DNA of 64,000 bases, from contig NZ_CP117884.1 of the NCBI RefSeq assembly GCF_028736235.1, forward strand, positions 496,001 to 560,000, in the 5' to 3' direction. Of the stretch, positions 35,654 through 44,101 are shown in pieces (the stretch's first letter is position 1; every line of letters begins with the position of its first letter). The stretch comes from Lacticaseibacillus pabuli (GTDB taxonomy: Bacteria > Bacillota > Bacilli > Lactobacillales > Lactobacillaceae). The notes under the pieces are model-generated. The model made no database searches and was not told where the DNA came from. It saw only the letters and a program-made list of their open reading frames with translations. A program made the translations under genes and the position numbers.

Positions 35654-36598
35654 ATGAAGAATTTGATTGGCAAACACAAGAAACTCAGTATTACCTTGTT
35701 AGTATTGGTCATCCTTTTGGCCGGTGGGTTTGGTGCCGGTTGCGAATATTTCTACCGCGTTGCCTTTGTACCCGCACACAAGAGTTTCCTCAGTAGTGGC
35801 CTATCCGCCCGGCAGCGGGATGATCGCAACTGGTTGTCGGATACCGCTAAAGAAAAGTGGACGCAGGCCGCTGCGGGCCACAGTAGCTGGACCTTGCGCG
35901 CCGACTATGTGCCGGCAGCCACAAAGTCGAACAAAACCATCGTGGTGGCACACGGCTACATGAACACCAAGGAAGACATGGCGACCTACATCCGGATGTT
36001 CCACAATGCTGGCTACAATGTCCTGGCGCCAGATGATCGTGGTCACGGTCAGTCGGACGGTAACTATATTGGCTACGGCTGGGCGGACCGCAAGGATTAC
36101 TTGTTATGGATTCAGCAATTGCTCCGTAAAAAGGGGACGAATCAACAACTGGGTCTGTATGGTCTGTCCATGGGCGGTGCGACCGTCATGTACCTGAGCG
36201 GCGAAAAGTTGCCACATCAAGTGAAGGCCATCGTGGAAGACTGTGGCTATAGCAGTGTGGATGGCGAAATCAGCTATCAGGCAGGGTCCATGTACAACTT
36301 GCCGCGCTGGCCACTCGTTCCCGGCGTGTTGCGCGTGGCGCAGATGCATACCGGAGTCGACTTCAAAAATGCGGATGCGTTGACTGCTTTACGCAAAAAC
36401 CACCTGCCGACGTTCTTTATCCATGGCGCCAAGGATAAGTTTGTGCCGACCAAGATGGTGCATGCGAACTACAAGGCGAGTGCGGGGAAGAAGCAGCTGT
36501 GGATTGTCCCAGGTGCTGGCCATGCCCAGAGCATTTTCAAGGCGCCGCAGCAGTACCAGGAACGCGTTACCGACTTTTTAGCCCGTTACATGCGTTAA
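35654..36598 (+). CDS. Membrane-anchored alpha/beta hydrolase
   Basis: A 314-residue hydrolase with an N-terminal anchor (about 10-32, ITLLVLVILLAGGFGAGCEYF) and an extracellular catalytic domain. HGYMNTKEDM oxyanion region near 100, nucleophile elbow GLSMGG near 174, Asp in GAKDKFVP near 262, His in GAGHAQS near 293. Related in layout to YqkD-type esterases; substrate unknown. GAGGGGACAG precedes ATG 35654. The Cys at about 30 is not in a clear lipobox. Confidence 0.9.
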   Translation: MKNLIGKHKKLSITLLVLVILLAGGFGAGCEYFYRVAFVPAHKSFLSSGLSARQRDDRNWLSDTAKEKWTQAAAGHSSWTLRADYVPAATKSNKTIVVAHGYMNTKEDMATYIRMFHNAGYNVLAPDDRGHGQSDGNYIGYGWADRKDYLLWIQQLLRKKGTNQQLGLYGLSMGGATVMYLSGEKLPHQVKAIVEDCGYSSVDGEISYQAGSMYNLPRWPLVPGVLRVAQMHTGVDFKNADALTALRKNHLPTFFIHGAKDKFVPTKMVHANYKASAGKKQLWIVPGAGHAQSIFKAPQQYQERVTDFLARYMR

Positions 36599-36899
36599 CG
36601 CCTTCCAGCACCGATTCTAGCCGTGGTGGCCAAATTACCGGATTTGATGCACGCGTCTAAAGCAAAATATAAGGAAAAGGCAAAAAGTAGTCGCCATCCT
36701 CAATTTAAATGCAAAATAAGACACCTCCAGGCAAAATGTTTGGGGGTGTTTATTATGTCTGCTAATTGATTCGTCAGCCACCTTAACCGCTCGCGGCGCT
36801 TTTTGATAACAGATGGGGGCTACCCGTTACACCTGAAACGTTGAGTTTGGGCTCATAAAACAATAAGCTATTTAAAGATAAGAAGAGGAGGTTTTCAAC
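36599..36899 (+). promoter_or_regulatory. Intergenic region before the DegV gene
   Basis: About 300 bp. A terminator-like hairpin at 36720-36752 (ACACCTCC/GGGGGTGT, then TTTATT) probably ends the hydrolase transcript. A weak promoter TTGAGT (36841-36846), 17-bp spacer, TAAGCT (36864-36869) precedes AGGAGG before the next ATG. Confidence 0.5.
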
Positions 36900-37769
36900 A
36901 TGAAAATCGCAATCGTTACCGATAGCTCAGCGTACATGAGCAAGGCAGAGACGACCAAACTCGGCGTGACCGTGGCACCACTGACCGTTATGTTTGGGGA
37001 ACAAGTCTATTTTGAAAATGAAACCATCAGTAGTGCTGAATTCTATGCGCGGATGAAGTCCGGCAAGGCATTGCCAACGACATCGCAAGCGACGCTGGGG
37101 CGGATGGATGAAATCTACCGGGAATTGGCCGCAGCGGGTTACACTGACATCCTCTCCATTCACTTGTCTGGTGCCCTCAGCGGGATGTGCGCGAGTCTGA
37201 AGGGTTTCGTTCGCGACTACGAGGGCTTTACCGTACACGTCGTTGACTCACGCAGCATCAGCGTTGGCCTTGCCGACCAAGTACGCCTCGCCGTGCGGAT
37301 GGTGCACGCCGGTAAGACGGTTGATGAGATTGTACCAGTGCTACAAAAGTTCAATCAACACGTCAACGTCGGCTTTATGGTCAATGATCTGAAACACCTG
37401 CAGCGGACGGGTCGCCTGAAGGGCGGTGCGGCACTGATCGGGAACCTGCTGCTGATCAAGCCCCTACTTGCCTTGCAGGATGGCGCCATTGTGCCAACCA
37501 ACAAGGAACGGACTGCGCGACGTGCGCTGAAACACATCGCTGCCGACGCCGTGGATCAGATGAATCATTTGGGGATGCCAGGCCGGTACACCTTAATCGA
37601 TGCGAATAACCCACGGGCGATTGCCACCCTGCGCGAACAGATTGTGACCGCCCAGCCAGATGCCGTTATTGAAGGCGGCGAGATTGGCCCTGCGGTTGGG
37701 GTGCATACCGGTGAGGGTGTTGTGGGCGTCTTTACCGCACCAGACTGGCAACAATTTCCAATCGAATAG
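36900..37769 (+). CDS. DegV-family fatty-acid-binding protein
   Basis: A 289-residue protein of the DegV/FakB family, which presents fatty acids to the FakA kinase. Signatures: IVTDSSAYM at the start, TTSQATLGRM (about 60-70), IHLSGALSGMCAS near 88, VVDSRSISVGLADQ near 115 and the C-terminal GEIGPAVGVHTGEGVVGVF. Length is normal. AGGAGG precedes ATG. The fakA partner is not nearby, as is usual. Confidence 0.94.
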   Translation: MKIAIVTDSSAYMSKAETTKLGVTVAPLTVMFGEQVYFENETISSAEFYARMKSGKALPTTSQATLGRMDEIYRELAAAGYTDILSIHLSGALSGMCASLKGFVRDYEGFTVHVVDSRSISVGLADQVRLAVRMVHAGKTVDEIVPVLQKFNQHVNVGFMVNDLKHLQRTGRLKGGAALIGNLLLIKPLLALQDGAIVPTNKERTARRALKHIAADAVDQMNHLGMPGRYTLIDANNPRAIATLREQIVTAQPDAVIEGGEIGPAVGVHTGEGVVGVFTAPDWQQFPIE

Positions 37770-37795
37770 GGTTGACCAGCGCTACCTGCAACCGC

Positions 37796-37823
37796 TTGCA
37801 AAAATTTAAAAATGCGGTATAGT
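37796..37823 (+). promoter_or_regulatory. Promoter of the small membrane protein at 37907
   Basis: TTGCAA (37796-37801), 16-bp spacer, TATAGT (37818-37823); a leader of about 75 nt follows. Confidence 0.7.
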
Positions 37824-37906
37824 TAATTAGAAGAGCGGAACGATTGTTATTTTCCACCCGTGAAATGTAACGGCTGATTGGGTTCGGTCATTAAGGAGCT
37901 GAGATT

Positions 37907-38140
37907 ATGAACGCATTCTTCAATAAAATCTCGTTTATCTTCGTTGGCATCAGCACGTATCTGATTCTGTTTCTCATTATGAGTTACCCTCACTATGAAC
38001 TGATGACCTGGCATGGATTCTTCGGCGGCATGTGGATTGTACCTATCTTCATCGCCGTGGCATACATCTGGCGTCAGGTGCACCTGAACGAAATCAAGTA
38101 TTTGATTCAGGATGCAGTAAAGCGCGCGAGCCTGCACTAG
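37907..38140 (+). CDS. Small two-TM membrane protein A
   Basis: A 77-residue protein of unknown function with membrane segments at about 8-26 and 41-56 joined by SYPHYELMTWHGFFGG, then a cytoplasmic-type tail (HLNEIKYLIQDAVKRA). AAGGAG precedes ATG; it has its own promoter and terminator. It resembles the next gene product in spacing and in the motifs YPxxE and (A/V)AY(I/L)W, so the pair probably arose by duplication. Confidence 0.85.
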   Translation: MNAFFNKISFIFVGISTYLILFLIMSYPHYELMTWHGFFGGMWIVPIFIAVAYIWRQVHLNEIKYLIQDAVKRASLH

Positions 38141-38162
38141 GATTGCATGCGTCGATCGATAA

Positions 38163-38196
38163 GCACCAGTCGTTATTGGACGACTGGTGCCTTTTT
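38163..38196 (+). terminator. Terminator between the paired small membrane protein genes
   Basis: 10-bp stem GCACCAGTCG/CGACTGGTGC, 8-nt loop, CTTTTT. Confidence 0.85.
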
Positions 38197-38217
38197 CTGC
38201 CTTAATGGAGGGTGCGT

Positions 38218-38418
38218 ATGAATGATTTTGTCAAAAGTTTACGCTTGGTGTTTGTCTTTGTCGGGGCATACGCGATTAGTTTCTTCTTTCGCTATTATCC
38301 CAACTTTGAGGTGAATTGGCGGGTGAAGCTGCATTCACTGTGGGCGTTGCCCTTTATCTTCCTGTTTGCCTATTTGTGGCAGCGGTCGGTGTCGCGGCGC
38401 AATCAAAAGAAGCAGTAG
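38218..38418 (+). CDS. Small two-TM membrane protein B
   Basis: A 66-residue protein, MNDFVKSLRLVFVFVGAYAI, with two hydrophobic segments (about 8-24 and 40-55) and a basic C-terminus (SRRNQKKQ). Shares the layout FxGxY... YPxFE ... PFIFxFAYLW with protein A directly upstream. ATG 38218 follows GGAGGG by about 5 nt. Function unknown. Confidence 0.8.
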   Translation: MNDFVKSLRLVFVFVGAYAISFFFRYYPNFEVNWRVKLHSLWALPFIFLFAYLWQRSVSRRNQKKQ

Positions 38419-38426
38419 GCATAATA

Positions 38427-38470
38427 AAGGCGCCGCCGCAATCCTAAATCTAGGATTGTGGCGGCGCCTT
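38427..38470. terminator. Bidirectional terminator before the CorC-like gene
   Basis: 20-bp stem (38427-38446 with 38451-38470, near perfect) around a 4-nt loop, between convergent genes. Confidence 0.85.
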
Positions 38471-38486
38471 CGCTATCTATTTAAAA

Positions 38487-39854
38487 CTATTCGTCGTCGC
38501 TGTCATCGTCTTCATCATGGACGATTTCGGGGCCGACAGTCACGGTAAACCAGTGAACAAAGCCGCGTTCGAAGTCACTCACAACAAAGTGGTAGCGATC
38601 AAGCGTAATTTCATCACCGGTTTTCAGGTCAGGGTGCTTTTCGAGGAGCAGGCCACCGACCGTGATAATGTCAGAGTTCTCGAATTCTTCGATATCCGTG
38701 CGGAAGTAACGCTCAAAATCATAAAGGGTTGTCTTCCCGCTGACCTTGAAGACCTTCTTGTCGTCTGTCGTGAGGATGTATTCATCGGAAACATCGTCAA
38801 TTTCATCCTTGACGGTACCAATGAGTTCCTCATACACATCCTTGTCGGTGACAATCCCCGAAGTCCCACCGTACTCATCAGAGACAACCACGATTGGGGA
38901 TTGACTCTTGATCATGGACTGCAGGATTTCTTGGATTGGCGTGGACTCAGGAACCGTGACGATGGAACGGAGAATTTTGGCAATCCGCATGTTGGCATCG
39001 ATTCGCGACTGACGTACTAGGTCGTAAATGTAGACGTAGCCGAGGATCTTATCCTTATCCCCATTGGCAACAACGGGGAAGCGGCTGTACCCTTCGCGCA
39101 GGTAAAGCGTGATGACGTCCTTCACGGTTGAATTGATATCCACCACGTCGAGGCGTGTCCGGTCAACCATGACGTCTCGGGCGACCTTGTCGTTGAACTC
39201 GAAGGCACGTTCCATGTAGACAACGTCATTCTTTTCCAGCTCACCCGTCGTCACGGCGGTCTTGCTGAGGTTCAGGATTTCGGCTTGGGAGAAGGCTTCA
39301 TTTCCTTCGTCCGCTGGCTTAATCCCAAAGAGACGCAGTACCGCGCGCGATGAGGTGTTCAGGAACCAAACAAATGGGTAGCAGATCACGTGGAAGTAAT
39401 GCAGTGGGGTAACCACGAACATCAAGGTCTTAATGGAAAAATCGATGGCAATATTCTTGGGCACGATTTCGGTTAGGACAACTTCCAAGTAGGTCAGAAT
39501 CAAAATCCCCAGTGCGGCCCCAATGGCGTGCAGACCACCGCCTGGTAGCTGAAGACCGGTAAAGCCGAGCAAGGTAACCAGCAGATACTCGGTCACTTCC
39601 TCACCAATCCAACCCATGATTAACCCGGCAATCGTTACCCCGATTTGGGTGGTTGACAGGTATTCATTTAAATTGTGGACCATTTTGAGGGCCCGCTTGA
39701 GTTTGGCCTTAGAACCCTGACCAGACTTGAGCATTTCCTCGAGTGCACTAGGGCGACTTTGTACAAGTGCAAACTCACTCGCTACAAAAAAAGCGGCGAA
39801 CAAGAATGTAATAGCCATCACCAGAAGACTAGAGGCGACTTGGCCACTATCCAT
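38487..39854 (-). CDS. CNNM/CorC-type membrane protein with CBS pair (hemolysin-like)
   Basis: A 455-residue protein: DUF21/CNNM transmembrane domain (about 1-195, four hydrophobic segments, with SEFALVQSRPSALEEM after TM1), tandem CBS domains (about 215-340, RDVMVDRTRLDVVD and ILRSIVTVPESTPIQEI) and a C-terminal CorC_HlyC domain (about 350-440). Members affect magnesium or sodium flux; true hemolysis is not implied. It ends in an acidic DEDDDSDDE tail. ATG 39854 is preferred because GGGGAAT lies upstream; ATG 39875 lacks a ribosome site. Confidence 0.93.
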   Translation of the reverse strand: MDSGQVASSLLVMAITFLFAAFFVASEFALVQSRPSALEEMLKSGQGSKAKLKRALKMVHNLNEYLSTTQIGVTIAGLIMGWIGEEVTEYLLVTLLGFTGLQLPGGGLHAIGAALGILILTYLEVVLTEIVPKNIAIDFSIKTLMFVVTPLHYFHVICYPFVWFLNTSSRAVLRLFGIKPADEGNEAFSQAEILNLSKTAVTTGELEKNDVVYMERAFEFNDKVARDVMVDRTRLDVVDINSTVKDVITLYLREGYSRFPVVANGDKDKILGYVYIYDLVRQSRIDANMRIAKILRSIVTVPESTPIQEILQSMIKSQSPIVVVSDEYGGTSGIVTDKDVYEELIGTVKDEIDDVSDEYILTTDDKKVFKVSGKTTLYDFERYFRTDIEEFENSDIITVGGLLLEKHPDLKTGDEITLDRYHFVVSDFERGFVHWFTVTVGPEIVHDEDDDSDDE

Positions 39855-39996
39855 AGTTAATATTCCCCATTTCATAAATTATATTCACAGATTGCTCCTA
39901 TTTTAACATAACCGTTCGATATAGCGTTAATGATAGCGCGAAGTTAGGTGCGGCGTGCTAGACTAGGAACAGATAAGAAGAAGGTGGCGATACGCA

Positions 39997-40626
39997 ATGA
40001 AAATTGATGTCATGCAACACAGTCCCATCGAAGGTCTGGCAATGATCCAGACTTGGGGTGAAGAAAACGATGTAGAGTTTGTCATTCACCGGTTAGACGA
40101 AGGCGAGGACATTCGTGCCCTGAACCCAGCAGAGATGAATGGGCTGATTGTACTCGGTGGGCCAATGAGTGTCAATGATGATTTTGACTGGCTCGCAGCC
40201 GAACGCATTTACATTCGCAGCTTGGCAAAATTGGGCCGGCCCGTCTTGGGCATTTGCCTCGGCGCTCAGCAGATTGTGCGTGCGTTTGGTGCACCTGTGT
40301 TTGAGAGCGCAGAAGGTGAGTACGGCTTTGCCCCAGTCACCGATTTACGCGACGACAGTACCTTTACGGCTTTCCATTGGCACGGCGAAGAAATGGCCGA
40401 GCTACCTGGTGCGACCCAGCTGTACACGAACGCAACAACCAGCAACCAAGGCTTTGTGTACCATGACAATATCGTTGGCCTACAGTTCCACCTCGAGGCC
40501 GATGAGGAAGAAGTCACCGCACTTCAGGCCGATGAAGGTCGCGTGGTTAAACCAGGTGCGCCAGAGATTCAGGCCGAGATGTACGAGCGCTTGGCTAGCA
40601 CCCTGGATGACTTATTCACAGACTAA
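39997..40626 (+). CDS. Class I glutamine amidotransferase (GMP synthase-like)
   Basis: A 209-residue GATase1 protein: LIVLGGPMSVND oxyanion loop near 50, nucleophile Cys in GICLGAQ near 89, and the His/Glu of the triad in GLQFHLEAD near 165-168. No synthetase domain is attached; free-standing relatives act on gamma-glutamyl compounds or donate ammonia. AAGGTGG precedes ATG. Monocistronic. Confidence 0.93.
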   Translation: MKIDVMQHSPIEGLAMIQTWGEENDVEFVIHRLDEGEDIRALNPAEMNGLIVLGGPMSVNDDFDWLAAERIYIRSLAKLGRPVLGICLGAQQIVRAFGAPVFESAEGEYGFAPVTDLRDDSTFTAFHWHGEEMAELPGATQLYTNATTSNQGFVYHDNIVGLQFHLEADEEEVTALQADEGRVVKPGAPEIQAEMYERLASTLDDLFTD

Positions 40627-40653
40627 TCCACAGCCTGTGTGCATAAGAAGTCT

Positions 40654-40698
40654 AAATACGGTCCGCAGTGGTGAAGTTATCCACTGCGGACCGTATTT
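40654..40698. terminator. Bidirectional terminator with an 18-bp perfect stem
   Basis: 40654-40671 pairs with 40681-40698 without mismatch around a 9-nt loop, between convergent genes. Confidence 0.85.
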
Positions 40699-40712
40699 CT
40701 GTGTATAAGTGT

Positions 40713-41267
40713 TTAGCGTCGACTGCCGAGGCGCCGCCGCCGGAGTACGGAGGCCACCGCCCCACTAGGCATGCGGGTCAGGTCACTGGCGCTCCAGCTA
40801 CCAGGCTGGTGGTCGGATGAAAAGACGTGACTTTCAGCCTGTTGCACGTCGTTTTCGCTGCCAAACATGGCGATGGTACCGTGATTGTGCCGCAAGAGCT
40901 GGGCGAGGTCAGCGAGTAATTCGTAGTTCGCCTGATCAACGCCCGCGATGATAATGATGTCGTAGAAGCCGCCAAGAATGGGCCAGCTACTCGTTGGCAT
41001 CAGGCGAAAACGAAGCCGGGACGATTGTCCGGATGCACGCGCGATGTCGATGCTCTTGGCCTGGCTGTCCACGCCGAGTACCGCAATGGCGCCGTTCAGG
41101 ACCGCACGGCGGGCGAGCCAGCCCGTACCTACGTTCAGAATCAAGACGCGTTTGCCGCTACAATCCGGCAGTTTCTTTGCGAAGAGCTCCCAGTCGGCGT
41201 TTGGTGCCGTCTGGTTATAAGTCCCGACGAGTTCGACGCCAGCAACATGTGGATAAGTTTGGGGCAT
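40713..41267 (-). CDS. Class I SAM-dependent methyltransferase-like protein
   Basis: A 184-residue protein with motif I VLILNVGTGWLARRAVLNGA near 45 and motif II-like VLGVDSQAKSIDIAR near 66, then FYDIIIIAGVDQANYELLADL near 100. The classic GxGxG is NVGTGW. The C-terminus is basic (LRRRRLGSRR). Target unknown. AAGGAT precedes ATG. Third gene of a compact minus-strand operon with the two genes upstream (14-bp gap). Confidence 0.75.
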   Translation of the reverse strand: MPQTYPHVAGVELVGTYNQTAPNADWELFAKKLPDCSGKRVLILNVGTGWLARRAVLNGAIAVLGVDSQAKSIDIARASGQSSRLRFRLMPTSSWPILGGFYDIIIIAGVDQANYELLADLAQLLRHNHGTIAMFGSENDVQQAESHVFSSDHQPGSWSASDLTRMPSGAVASVLRRRRLGSRR

Positions 41268-41281
41268 GCGAATCCTTCTTT

Positions 41282-41647
41282 CTAATCGACGAACAGCAAC
41301 TCGACCGCGCGGCTGTCATCATCGATGTTAACGCTCACGTGTCGGTTGAGGTCCGCGACAATACTGCGGGCGGCGGCGACCTTGTCCTCTAGTGTGAACA
41401 AGGTGTTGTCGGCCGCAAACGCCGTGAAGTCGTAGTTTTCCGCAATGAAGGCCGCATCCACCACGAAGCTCAGGTTGTTCTGGTCGTGGCGACTGCCAGG
41501 ACGCAGCACCGTGTTGATGTACTGGTACAGCTGGCTGGTCGTGAAATGGAGCGGCTTCTTGAGCTTGGTTTCGATACGGTATGTGTCGCTGTCATTTAGG
41601 TACTGACCATTGACGGTGACTTGTGTTAAAGCCTGATAAAGTTTCAT
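41282..41647 (-). CDS. Hypothetical protein, 121 residues
   Basis: Not recognised; a soluble alpha/beta protein starting MKLYQALTQVTVNG with a conserved-looking block LHFTTSQLYQYINTVLRPG. No motif of a known enzyme is visible. Of two in-frame ATGs, 41647 is preferred because the AAAGGA is 8 nt before it and only 2 nt before 41653. It lies between the phosphatase and methyltransferase genes. Confidence 0.8.
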   Translation of the reverse strand: MKLYQALTQVTVNGQYLNDSDTYRIETKLKKPLHFTTSQLYQYINTVLRPGSRHDQNNLSFVVDAAFIAENYDFTAFAADNTLFTLEDKVAAARSIVADLNRHVSVNIDDDSRAVELLFVD

Positions 41648-41671
41648 AATCATTATCCTTTCGCGGATTGC

Positions 41672-42475
41672 TTAGGCAAGGTAGATCTGACGCAAATCAG
41701 CAACTTGCTGGTCTGTGAGGTCCAGGGCGCTGTGTAAGTAATGTTGCATACTACCATAATGTTCATCGATGGTGGCCATCGCGGACTCGAGGTAATCCAA
41801 TTTCACAGTCCAGAGGTCCCGGATACTTTGTTCATAATTGGTACCCATGTGCCGCTTTTTAATTTGAACCAGGACGTCCTCAAGCGGTTGCTGAATGTAC
41901 TGGGTTGTGGCGATGTAATCACTGCGGATAAGCTTCTTGTTCACGCCGAGCGCGGATAGGAGGTAAACAGCACCCATTCCTGTACGGTCCTTGCCGGCGG
42001 AGCAGTGGAAGAGCAAGGCCTCGTTATCGCCATCATTGCCGAGCAGTAAATCGAAGAAACCCCGGTAAGCCTTCTGGGCGCTCGGGAGCAGCACCATGTC
42101 GGCATACGTTTTGAGCATGTTCTTGTAGCCGCCGTCAGCGTGTTCAGAGAAGATTTTGTCTTCCTCTTCGCGGTTGATGTACTTGGTGACCTTGGTTTCA
42201 TCAACTGGGAAGACGGGCAGGTGGTAGTAGCTCGCGTCACTCGGTTTCCGGTCGGGTGCCTGCTGCAGCTCTTCTGGTGAACGGAAGTCGACGTCGTAAC
42301 GGACACCGTAATCATCCAGAAATTGGACGTCGCGGTCGCTCAGCAAGTCAAGTTTGCCGGAGCGAATTAATTTATGTTGCTTGATTGTTTTCAGACCGGC
42401 ACCAGGGTAGCCGCCGAGATCACGGAAGTTAAAGCCGTGGTGTATGTTGAGTAACGTTGGTTCCAAGGAATTCAC
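41672..42475 (-). CDS. Tyrosine/serine protein phosphatase (MptpB/LMO1800-like)
   Basis: A 267-residue phosphatase with the P-loop HCSAGKDRTGMG (Cys near 158, Arg near 164), the N-terminal NFRDLGGYPG motif and VDFRSPEE typical of the Y_phosphatase3 family, which may act on phosphotyrosine, phosphoserine or phosphoinositides. Start GTG 42475 gives the expected N-terminus but has only a weak ribosome site. First gene of a three-gene operon. Confidence 0.9.
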   Translation of the reverse strand: MNSLEPTLLNIHHGFNFRDLGGYPGAGLKTIKQHKLIRSGKLDLLSDRDVQFLDDYGVRYDVDFRSPEELQQAPDRKPSDASYYHLPVFPVDETKVTKYINREEEDKIFSEHADGGYKNMLKTYADMVLLPSAQKAYRGFFDLLLGNDGDNEALLFHCSAGKDRTGMGAVYLLSALGVNKKLIRSDYIATTQYIQQPLEDVLVQIKKRHMGTNYEQSIRDLWTVKLDYLESAMATIDEHYGSMQHYLHSALDLTDQQVADLRQIYLA

Positions 42476-42604
42476 CGTCTTTTCTAGATTTTGGACAATG
42501 CGCCCAATAGTTTCTAAACCATTGTATATCAGGATGGCGTTCTTGCCTATTTTTTGTCTTCTTTATAGTAGAAATATCTGGGGGGGTACACCCGGTAGCG
42601 GGGT

Positions 42605-42670
42605 TTGGCCTTGGCGGGCGCCGCCCGACAACCACGCTGAGTCTGTATTGCCGTCGCCCGCCAAGGCCAA
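42605..42670. repeat. 16-bp perfect inverted repeat with a 34-nt loop
   Basis: TTGGCCTTGGCGGGCG (42605-42620) pairs with its exact complement at 42655-42670. The loop is GC-rich and there is no U tract, so it is not an ordinary terminator. It could be a dispersed palindromic element or part of an RNA. Confidence 0.7.
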
Positions 42671-42786
42671 TCCCAGTCGAGACTGACGAATTGAGTCCTC
42701 TTATGCCAATAAAAATACCGTCGTGAGTTCGTGGGAGGCGCTCTGGGAAATTAGAAGGAAATTCCAAATGCAAAAACGAGCGTATG

Positions 42787-42813
42787 AAAAAAGCCGCCAA
42801 ACTGCGACGGCTT
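42787..42813 (-). terminator. Terminator of the XRE gene
   Basis: Minus strand: AAGCCGTC paired with GGCGGCTT (one wobble), followed by T residues. Confidence 0.75.
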
Positions 42814-42818
42814 CCTGA

Positions 42819-43217
42819 TTAGTCTTTGTCTTGCTTGCCACTCAGCAAAATGCCGGAGACAAATGCACCGAATAGACGCTTGTCCTGTTCTGACACGAGC
42901 TGGCCATTGTAGCTAAGCTCGGTTGCAGGCGAGATGACGTCTTCAATTCGGATGGCGTTTGAGGGTGCGGGCGTTGCAGCAGGCGTTTCATCCTTGGGCG
43001 CGTACTTTTCTGGGTAAGCAAGTCCGAGTAATTTCTCGGGCTTCACATCATAGTACTCGGACAGCTTGCGAACAGACCGTTCGGAAGGAATGGTTTGCTC
43101 GTTTTCCCACTTGGTGAAACTTGCAGGTGACGTGTGGGTAGCCATAGCAACTTCGACGATTGATTCACCGCGACTCTTGCGGATTCGACGAAGTTCAGCA
43201 CCGATTTCGTTTGCCAT
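42819..43217 (-). CDS. XRE-family helix-turn-helix regulator
   Basis: A 132-residue protein. Cro/CI-type HTH at about 5-60 (IGAELRRIRKSRGESIVEVAMATHTSPASFTKWENE split over the two helices; SVRKLSEYYDVKPEKLLG closes the domain). The C-terminal part, after a Pro/Ala-rich linker, is unassigned (SEQDKRLFGAFVSGILL). No adjacent toxin or phage gene. ATG 43217 has a weak AGAAG upstream. Confidence 0.88.
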   Translation of the reverse strand: MANEIGAELRRIRKSRGESIVEVAMATHTSPASFTKWENEQTIPSERSVRKLSEYYDVKPEKLLGLAYPEKYAPKDETPAATPAPSNAIRIEDVISPATELSYNGQLVSEQDKRLFGAFVSGILLSGKQDKD

Positions 43218-43569
43218 GTTTGTTCAACTTCTCTCATTATTATTTGTCATACTTAGCGCATCACATTTCACAGTATAATGTACCCGCCTTCTTGTGATAA
43301 ATCAAGAACTAAATAGTGAAGATTTGTATAATACTAACACGGTAAATATAAGCATTCGCTACATTATCAATCTTAATTGCTATAATTATGGAAATTTCAT
43401 TGCCGAGATTGTAAAAATGGGGCACGGGCGATATGTTAAAAGAAAATGGTACCAGGGCTGGTTTGCTAATATCGAACATGACAGCCGAACAAAATATAAC
43501 CGTTTTCACTTGTATTTGAGTCCGCCCCGCCGTATGCTTGGAATAAGATAAGTAAGGGAGTTGATTAGA
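43218..43569. other. AT-rich divergent promoter region between XRE and uspA
   Basis: About 350 bp, much richer in A+T than its surroundings. The uspA promoter is at 43510-43538. A GTG-started frame at 43294-43551 has no ribosome site and odd composition, so I do not call it. Confidence 0.6.
43510..43538 (+). promoter_or_regulatory. Promoter of uspA
   Basis: TTGTAT (43510-43515), 17-bp spacer, TATGCT (43533-43538). Confidence 0.65.
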
Positions 43570-44016
43570 ATGAAACAAGAATATGAACGCCTACTAGTAC
43601 CAGTTGATGGCTCTACTGAGGCGGAACTTGCCTTTGACAAAGCCATTCAGGTAGCTATTTCTAACCACGCGCGGATGGATATCTTGAACGTTCTCGACAC
43701 GAAGCAGTTCATCGGTAGTTATGGCGGGATGATCTCCGGAGATGCCATTTATCAGCTCACCCAGGATTCTCAGGAATACCTCGAAGGTCTGCAGAAGAAG
43801 GCAGAAGATGCCGGCGTTAAGGAAGTTGCGATTCACGTTCGTTTCGGTAACCCGAAGAACGTTATTGCAACAGACTTCCCACATGAATACAAGACGGACC
43901 TGATTATGATTGGCTCAACTGGCCTGAACGCCATCGAGCGTGTTCTGGTTGGTAGTGTCACTGAATACGTTAACCGGACGGCGCCTTGCGATGTGCTCAT
44001 CGTTAAGACTAAGTAA
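43570..44016 (+). CDS. Universal stress protein, UspA family
   Basis: A 148-residue ATP-binding stress protein. LLVPVDGSTEAELAFDKAI opens the fold; the ATP motif G-x2-G-x9-G(S/T) is present as GSTGLNAIERVLVGSVTEYV. Length is normal. AAGGGAG precedes ATG 43570. Monocistronic with promoter and terminator (44039-44062). Confidence 0.94.
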   Translation: MKQEYERLLVPVDGSTEAELAFDKAIQVAISNHARMDILNVLDTKQFIGSYGGMISGDAIYQLTQDSQEYLEGLQKKAEDAGVKEVAIHVRFGNPKNVIATDFPHEYKTDLIMIGSTGLNAIERVLVGSVTEYVNRTAPCDVLIVKTK

Positions 44017-44038
44017 TAACGTGATGATTCATCAAATT

Positions 44039-44062
44039 GCCTCGGATTTCCGGGGCTTTTTT
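44039..44062 (+). terminator. Terminator of uspA
   Basis: 7-bp stem GCCTCGG/CCGGGGC (one G-T pair), 4-nt loop, six T residues. Confidence 0.85.
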
Positions 44063-44101
44063 GATATCTGCGGAATCTATCTATAGAAAAGGGGCGATAA
44101 A

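Larger units (their letters stand above)
42476..42818. other. Intergenic stretch with a long inverted repeat
   Basis: About 340 bp between the phosphatase and XRE genes. It holds a 16-bp perfect inverted repeat (42605-42670) and the XRE terminator; no gene is credible. Confidence 0.6.

Noticed and set aside
42429..42800. 123-codon minus-strand frame over the inverted repeat.
   Set aside because: It runs through the inverted repeat and into the phosphatase gene, lacks a ribosome site and has shadow-like composition.
43294..43551. 85-codon GTG-started frame in the XRE-uspA gap.
   Set aside because: No ribosome site, AT-rich intergenic composition, and it overlaps the uspA promoter.
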